A program made the position numbers and the translations under genes. Positions 57,126 through 64,000 of a stretch of DNA of 64,000 nt are shown here, in pieces. Location: contig JAQGDQ010000028.1 in the NCBI GenBank assembly GCA_030141605.1, positions 627,501 through 691,500 of the forward strand, given 5' to 3'. The stretch comes from Tubiluchus corallicola. Its lineage: Eukaryota; Priapulida; Priapulimorpha; Priapulimorphida; Tubiluchidae. Within the stretch, counting starts at the first letter, position 1; each line of letters starts with the position of its first letter. The notes below the pieces were generated by a model. The model saw nothing but the letters and a program-made list of their open reading frames with translations. It was not told the DNA's origin and did no database searches.

Positions 57126-57572
57126 TAATTTTCGTTTTTTCCATCAACGTAGATCAGTAATTTCCGACATCATGCACATTGGATAGATCAAATATCAAGC
57201 AAATCCAAAAAGCACAGGAGCTCGCTTTTTGCAAGGGTACTTTCCTATTTTCTGTAGAAGTCTCATAAACTGCACTCTCTGAAAAAGACCAGGTTGCTGT
57301 TCGGGATATAGTTACACTTTAAAGCCACCAGCTGTCGCTAATCCAGTGAGAAACAAAACGGTAAACACGATTACAGCACGTACAAGTGCAGCATAAATAA
57401 ACTACGGTTAATTTAGACAAAAGAAGTTTTTCTGTGCACAATCACCTTACGCTCTGATGCGCTAGTGATGTAAGGTATGAAAATGCGTGTATACATTCAC
57501 ACATACTTGAAGTTGTATAACTTGCCAAAAAAAATTGTATGTATATTTCTTTGCCAGCCTAGTTATATAAAC

Positions 57573-57601
57573 ATTTAAATACTAATTATTAGTATTTAAA
57601 T
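57573..57601. repeat. 29-base near-perfect palindrome
   Basis: ATTTAAATACTAAT, one T, then ATTAGTATTTAAAT: two 14-base arms that are exact inverse complements around a single central base. All-A/T composition apart from two C/G pairs. Confidence 0.7.
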
Positions 57602-57667
57602 AAAATTAACCAAGAGTTGGTATGTCTTGTAAGACTTAAAATATTTTAAAATAATTTAAATACTTAC

Positions 57668-57827
57668 CTACCTAACTAGGTATACGCCACCACTGATAGT
57701 CGGTTCTTCTAAACTAGGAAGTGCAGTAGTTATCTGCTGGAGACGATCTCTGTTGCTACTGGTACTGATGCCAGCGGAAGCAGAGGAACAACTGGAGGAT
57801 GATGAGTCATATGAGTTTGACGCCAGT
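57668..57827 (-). other. Candidate exon upstream of the DUSP gene, Ser-rich frame, role unknown
   Basis: It is bounded on the minus strand by a good acceptor (TTATCTCTCCAG) and two overlapping donors: GTAGGT after 57672, or the stronger GTAAGT after 57668. One frame is open to the first donor, reading NSYDSSSSSCSSASAGISTS and RDRLQQITTALPSLEEP, but ends in TAG if the second donor is used. Composition is less AT-rich than its surroundings. It could be a 5'-leader exon of the DUSP gene or a coding exon of an unrecognised gene. Confidence 0.35.
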
Positions 57828-59054
57828 CTGGAGAGATAAGTAAATAACTGTTAGGTTTCAGTTGTGGTAGAACAAGACCAAGCCACTGTTTACAAGCTAA
57901 CACACAGCTTCATAGGGAGAGTCTAGGTTGATGGAAATCAGTAAGACAGTAAAAAAAGAAAATATTTTAACAAAACTAACAACAACTTATAGACACAAAA
58001 CAAAAGTCAGTATAAAAATCAACTTTCGGTCAGGATAAGCTTTTAACAATTCCTTATCACTGCACAGAAGATCATAACAAACGTGTGGTTTGTGTTTGCT
58101 ATAAAAAAAAACTTGTGCATACAGAAAATTAAAAGTTTTAGCTTAAAACTGATAACTACGAACTCAATAATTAAATAGGGCGGTTTTTCAGACCATGGTC
58201 TATAATTTGGTAACTAAGAATCATCGATAAAAGATTTTGATAATTAGTTTATAACCTAGAAGTATATTTCAGCGAAGTACTCCAAGTAAGTGTTGCTAAG
58301 CAAGTTTACAGTTTCTTTTACTGACAAAACAGATATGTACTCTACATGTATTGGACAGGAATGTCATCATTTTATATTTCATAATTTGTTTTAACACAGA
58401 ATTTACTGCAGTAAAAAAAACAAGTCACAGCTATGGAAAAATAATGAATACCTAATTATGTAAAATTCGTATTAAAATTGGCTTATCACAGTAGCTTTAA
58501 CCAACAGAAAAATGCGCACAAAAATTAAAATAAATTTAAATGCCAAGAAGGTAAACTAAAGAGACCAAAAATCTATTTACAAATCACAATGTTTCCACAC
58601 CAAATTATGAAAATGTTGCAACGTATGTTCTAGACAAAAACGAACGTTTGGGTGCCCTTTGACCCAGAGCTTATAATACTGATTACAACTGGTGATAAAC
58701 CAATAAAGTTGAGCCAGCAATATTTGCTACCATGTGATCGAACCACGCTGAGCAAAGATAACACTTTACGTCATAATCTATAAATAGTAAACTTAACTTG
58801 CAGATTAATACCCTGTAGTTTACAAGGTTAAAATCACAATGGTTGGCTATGTGTGCTGCAAAAATTTACCAATTATCATGTGTGCGTGACTAGCACTATG
58901 ACTGTAGTAAAACCAATGTAGCGAAGCATGAGTGTCTTTCTTAAAGTTAAACACTGCTAAGATAGTATAATACACCTGGGAATTCTAATGATGAAACCAG
59001 ATTCATTCATTTTTAGTCCAAGTACAGCCGAAATAAATAATTTGTAAGTCAAGA

Positions 59055-59121
59055 GTGGGCCTGGACTTGAACCCGAGACCTTAATATAGATAATAATTTG
59101 ACTACTTGACCACACAGCTCC
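59055..59121 (-). repeat. tRNA-like sequence (probable SINE head)
   Basis: The minus strand starts GGAGCTGTGTGGTCAAGTAG, with an A-box-like D-arm. A near-consensus B-box, GGGTTCAAGTCC, lies at 59062-59073. A TATTTATTTC-rich stretch follows. The anticodon arm is not recognisable, so this is likely a tRNA-derived SINE. Confidence 0.45.
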
Positions 59122-59567
59122 TTATGTTCTCAACAGGCTTCAATTGTAACAAACGCATCAGCCAATCCAATACTTTTAATACTAATACTAATACTCCAAA
59201 ATACTCATCAGTCTTAACAACCTCAACGTGGAATCTTAATTACTATAATCTATACAATTATGATGGTGTTTTATTTTTAAAACACGAGACTGTGAGAAGT
59301 TACTTTAAGTTATTACACAATTTTTTACTTGTTAGTTGTACAGGGAGTTTTACATTAAAGGGAGTTAAAACAAATTAAGGATCTTTAGTTGACACAAACA
59401 TTCATATACACTAAAAACAATGCTCAATTAATTTATTATCAATATTTAGACGTACTCAGACAAAACTCCAATAGATTCCACATTCATAAACACACAAAAA
59501 ATTAAACATATACAATGCAAGAATTAACTATTATAATCTTAATGTCAAAATTATTACGAATAGTGAT

Positions 59568-59610
59568 ACGGCTGCCTTATGAGCAGAGGATTCCTGGTTC
59601 AAGTACAGGT
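59568..59610 (+). repeat. tRNA-like fragment with B-box
   Basis: GGTTCAAGTACAGG at 59596-59609 is a B-box with one change. GGCTGCCTTATGAGCAGAGG before it can form part of an anticodon arm. A degenerate fragment. Confidence 0.35.
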
Positions 59611-62092
59611 TGTATCCCATCTTTTTCACATTTCCCGTCTTTCAAGTTTGGCATCAAAATTTAATTCATTGCGGATTTGCATCATCAGTCATGATGGACG
59701 AATATACGAACGTTATTATAAGTTCTTACTTTTTTTTATACAAAATAAGTTCAATAACAACTTGTTTTTAAATAAGTTGGTTTTATGTTTTTATAAAAAA
59801 AACAATAAAAACTCTACTATACTTTTTAAACACAGTAAACAATAACACTCTTTCAAAAATACACTTTCAGACAGCATGGTTTTCATCGCAAAATACAACA
59901 AAGAGGATATAAGTTACTTCTTCACCAGTATACATATTTATCTATCACATTTACCTACTATCACATAGTTTTAATTCCTGTTTATGTAAGACAACTTAGA
60001 ACTAGTAACTGACTGACTGACTATATACAGCGAATTTATACATCCTGTTGTTGCTAGAGAGTCAGAGTCACTGCGCACTAGAGAAAGTTAAGTATTGCAA
60101 CATCCCTGTTTTAGGAAAGCAATACAGCGTGACTCAGTACAGGTGTAATAATACGCAGCTAAGCTACTACCACAGTTATAACTTAATTATTGATATTCAC
60201 AGCAACAAAGCATTTATGAGAATAAGGCCATAAATCATGATTTAACTAGAACAATCCATTTCATATATTTATATACATATATAAAATATATGTAAAATGT
60301 TTAAATGCAGTCAATGGTTCAATGTTTTTGTATGACAACAAGGTAAATTATGAATAGGAAATACTATTTCTTTCAGATGAAGGACTGTAATGTCATATCT
60401 TTTCATTTCTGAAATGTATGGAATTTTTAAATTGATTTTGTATGAGTTTTCTTAGGCCTCATAAACTGCTTAAAACAGCTTAGTTACATAGTCTAATATT
60501 TCTCAAATCACACTAATCATCAAGAGAAATCATTCTGTTAACAGTGATAATAGCAGAAATACTTCAAAATGCCAATACAATTAATTTTTCATATTCAAAG
60601 TTTAATGAGTTTGGAGTCAGACCTATGCACAGGAAAGTTACAAAGTTGTTCATTACATATGCAAAAAGATCAATAAAACTTTTGTGGCCTGAATTTAAAA
60701 AACTTAGAACACTACATTTATTGTAAAATTTCTTAAAAGTACCTAACATCAAATGCAATAATGAATATTTTATTGTACTTGAGTTGTGCAATAAATCTTG
60801 AGCTCAGTGCTAGCTATACGCTATATGTAAACATGTTTTTACTGTTCAAATAAATGAGCAATAACTTGATATTGACCATAAAGATGCCAAAGCAGGCAAA
60901 CAAATAAATATTTATTTGTTGTTTAAGTTGTTTACAATGTAAACATTAGACAGGGAAAAGAATACAAAATCCAACTTGGTCAACTCAAGTAATTTTGGAC
61001 TTAGGGTTAGGGTTAAGTCTCAAATAAATAACTAGTACGCTAGTCTTTTAAAAGCATGAAAAATAATAGACCGTGGCATTAGTAGCTCTACTGACAGATC
61101 TAAAGCATGGCTCTAGGGACTGCTCTGGGAAGCTTTAGAAAAAAAGCTTATAAGTGGCAGTAAAAATAGACTTTCTTAGAGAAGTAGAGTTGATTCTATT
61201 AGTTCCTTGACTTCCTTCTAAGACTAGGATTTTGCGTAGACCTAACAAAAGGTACCTTTTACTTGACATGCCAGGTGATTTATTTGAAGTGATATAAAAA
61301 AAGAAAAACAGAAAGTAAATTTCAAAGTAAATTCCTTAGAATTAATTAATGAACTGAAATTATTAACAAATAAACCAGTGTAGTAGCTGACCAGAGCTAA
61401 AAATATAATGTTAAATGTTTCACAAAATTAAATGATTCACTAATATTTTATAACAACTACATAAAAAGTCTGGAAAGAAATTAAATAGCAGTCAGTGTAT
61501 GATTTCAGCGGCTGAAAAGGTGATCAGTGAAATATTTTAATTACCCTAGTTGGAGCTAAATTAAGACAAGGAGTAAAGACTGCTAGATTAAATTTGTCAG
61601 TCATCATAAAAATAAATTTGTATTAAGTTTTTATGTGACCTATTATATTTACTCAACAAGAAACACTGATACGCAGTTAGCTGGCCTTTGGTTGAGATGA
61701 AATGATTGTAACAGCTAGACTGAAATGACGTGGAGTCAATTAACACAATTACGACAAAAATATGTTAATAAATCCACTTGTTCTTGTTGTATAGAAATGT
61801 GAAATGTCATGGAAAGTGCTTTGGCCCAGGTGACTAAAATTAAGAAGAACTCAGAACACAGATAAAGTATTGTTATTCATCAAAATTATCGGTTCTAAAA
61901 TAAAACTGCAATTTAATTTAAGACTGTTAGCAGGTCTAAACATACTGATTACGGAATTCTAAAACGCAGTTACGTAGAACCATAAACAGTTTTAATATCT
62001 TGTTTTAAAATAAAACTTTAATACTTTAATTCGTTTTAAGATATTAGCCATATTTAAACATCAGTCAAAAATATTAAAAAAAAACAACTCAC

Positions 62093-62239
62093 GTTTAACG
62101 ATGTGTCCGACTCAGTTTGCTGGACGTCCAATATGGTGATACAGATACTAGCTGTACAAAATTTATGGTACGGCACAACCAACAGAGTCAGTTGTACTGT
62201 ACCTATTAACGCTGTCAACAACTTCGTGGATCCATATTC
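62093..62239 (-). other. Candidate leader exon upstream of the DUSP gene
   Basis: On the minus strand an acceptor with a good pyrimidine tract (TTTTTTACTGCAG) and a strong donor (GTGAGT) bound 147 bases. One frame is open throughout (49 codons, EYGSTKLLTALIGTVQL...) but resembles no protein I know. It does not continue in frame into the candidate exon at 57668-57827. A non-coding leader exon driven from the promoter-like segment at 62440-62600 is the simplest reading. Confidence 0.3.
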
Positions 62240-62439
62240 CTGCAGTAAAAAAGGCACAAATTAACGAAATAAAACTATGTAAAATAAACTAGAAGTATAT
62301 CATATCTTAAGCAAATAATATCTATTAAAACTAAACACTATTAAACATATTAATAGACTCAAAACGAATAAAGTATGCCAACATACGAAAAACTTTCTCG
62401 TAAACCCGTTTATCGTTCTACGACGGTTCTGAATCTAAA

Positions 62440-62600
62440 AATAAACTTAACGTGTTTTCTATTTGTAGCCACTACGTCACCACCAGCCAATGAAATATTT
62501 CGTTGCTCACTTCCAGCGAAGTCGTTTGCTACGCGCAAACCATAACAGAATTTTGCGCAAAAGTAAGCACATGTAATATCAGAGAACGTAGTTGTAGTGT
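62440..62600. promoter_or_regulatory. Promoter-like segment with CCAAT box and CRE-like site
   Basis: This stretch is less AT-rich than its flanks. It contains CCAAT at 62487-62491 and TACGTCAC at 62473-62480, whose complement GTGACGTA resembles a CRE. CpG dinucleotides are more frequent than in neighbouring DNA. A GTATGT donor-like site lies at about 62388 on the minus strand, and the candidate leader exon follows. No TATA box is obvious. Direction and target are inferred. Confidence 0.35.
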
Positions 62601-63684
62601 AAGCCCTTCCTGTCTGATATTGTACTCTCTGGATTGGGTAATATCTATGGGACTGTTGGAGCTGTAGTATGAATGTATATGTTTTATATCAAGTTTATTT
62701 ATTTAGTAGTGGGGATCAATTTTGGAACACGAGGAACAGTCACATTTATACTTGACAAAGTTTTTGCTATCCTAATTATGTTCAATGTACAATTTTTCGA
62801 ATGTCAATTTTCAAGAACGAGAATTTTAAACAGGGTGTAATGTATAATCTTTTGCTAAGGTCAATTATAACGTTAAGATTTTGCTGAATCAATTGAGAAT
62901 CTATTATTGCCATCAGTATTTAGTGTGGCAGCCTTCCACCAAATCTAATTCATATTCTTATTTTTCCAAAACATAAAAACAGAAGTATAATGAATTGCGT
63001 TTTTTATAAGTCAAACAGATAATTATACTTTTATTCAGCAAAGCAAAAAACTATTAGTGAACATAAATTTGGTATATGTGAAGTGAAAGAAGTAAATCAT
63101 TGTGCAAATTAAATTTTATAATTCAATTCATATCCATTCCAAAAAAACCACAAAATCAAAAAAATATGATGCAAATCAAAGCAGTGATCCTAAATATACA
63201 TGATCCAACAGAGTCTCATGCATGACAATATAAGTATAGCAATGTCCTGCTGTAAGTAGCTACAGTTTAACACTTGGAAATCAATTCGAAATATATATAT
63301 ATATATATATATATAGAGTAATGAAATAAATTCACTACAAAGAAGCATCTTTCAATGTTGTTATTACGATTCTGATTCTGGGACTTAGTGACATTGAAGA
63401 TTCAGATGACATGATGAAAATAGATTCAGTTCTTAAAAAACAAATTACTTCAAAACTAAATGATTATATCATACAAATACATTTTAGTAAATAGACTCAG
63501 TGGCTGATTGATGTGGTGAATTTGTGATATAAAAAAACGCACAGTGCTTTTTCAGTTACTAACGTAATTTGATCGGACTATTCAATTCACATTAGATAGT
63601 CACTGTTATTTGTTGGCTAATACATCTGATTATCTGATGCGAAAATAGTTCGCAACTCAGAACTCATTAACTACTTTAGTTGGA
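62601..63684. other. AT-rich intergenic stretch with (AT)n tract
   Basis: No gene was recognised. An (AT)n microsatellite lies at 63291-63315. Confidence 0.6.
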
Positions 63685-63771
63685 TTAGTACACTTCATGC
63701 AATGATTCAGTGATGTCACATCTCGCACAGAGAATCTTTCCACTTTTCTCATCGTGGATGTCAGATGAATT
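63685..63771 (-). CDS. Possible last coding exon of an unidentified gene
   Basis: After an acceptor (GAACTTGTGCAG) on the minus strand there are 28 open codons and a TAA. They read NSSDIHDEKSGKILCARCDI and then TESLHEVY. The balanced, charged composition with a CxxC pair looks like real protein rather than AT-rich noise. The upstream exons would lie beyond 64000. I do not recognise the family, and no clear poly(A) signal follows closely, so this is tentative. Confidence 0.3.
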   Translation of the reverse strand, partial: NSSDIHDEKSGKILCARCDITESLHEVY

Positions 63772-64000
63772 CTGCACAAGTTCAAATGTAAGGTTATGGA
63801 ATACAAGTAATAACAATAATCACAACAACTTTCTATGTGGGGAATCAAAAAGGTAGGCATTTAAACAAATTATCTAAATTTATGATTTTCCAGGCTTTTT
63901 GTAGTGTACCGACTGGGTATCATTAAATTATTATTTAATGTTGTTATGTAGTGGAAATTAAATTAACAAATAATATAGTGATTTTTCTTTTACTTTAGTA

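Larger units (their letters stand above)
56335..62440. other. Region upstream of the DUSP start codon, mostly without recognised genes
   Basis: Only two splice-bounded candidate exons (57668-57827 and 62093-62239, minus) and several small structures stand out. These are a 17-bp-stem hairpin at 57072-57125, a 29-base palindrome at 57573-57601, and tRNA-like sequences near 56400, 59055-59121 and 59568-59610. Open frames elsewhere in this 6-kb stretch have no known domain. It may be the first intron(s) of the phosphatase gene. Confidence 0.4.

Overview
The window is AT-rich nuclear DNA from an intron-rich invertebrate animal. Genes are split into many short exons with GT-AG introns of 0.1 to 6 kb, have clear animal orthologues, and sit in DNA full of microsatellites, LINE fragments, tRNA-like repeats and DNA-transposon remnants. 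I cannot name the phylum. Nothing bacterial or viral is seen.

Layout, left to right. (1) 366-3630, minus: first four coding exons of exportin-5 (XPO5), running off the left edge. (2) 3631-9582: intergenic, with a SINE-like unit, a (CA)n tract and a broken LINE. (3) 9583-16033, minus: complete eight-exon L-lactate dehydrogenase, 337 aa. (4) 16034-28013: gene-poor, with a hAT-like MITE, two foldback elements, two LINE 3' fragments and a second copy of a MITE also present in an LDH intron. (5) 28014-43653, plus: complete 17-exon CPSF2 (CPSF100), 761 aa, carrying two related Tigger/pogo-like elements in introns 1 and 7. (6) 45410-56334, minus, convergent with CPSF2: complete seven-exon MAP-kinase phosphatase of the DUSP8/DUSP16 type, 912 aa, with an unusually long C-terminal tail encoded in one 1.8-kb exon. 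(7) 56335-64000: candidate leader exons and a promoter-like segment upstream of the phosphatase, a strong hairpin, tRNA-like repeats, and a possible last exon of another minus-strand gene.

The four genes do not form a pathway: they cover pre-miRNA nuclear export, anaerobic glycolysis, mRNA 3'-end processing and MAPK inactivation. All exon joins were deduced by reading splice sites and checking that phase and protein homology agree at each junction. Each complete gene closes in frame from ATG to stop. No new multi-gene system was found. The less ordinary observations are the two deletion derivatives of one Tigger-like family within CPSF2, the alternative hairpins in the SINE-like unit, the foldback elements, and the phosphatase tail with clustered DSG motifs.
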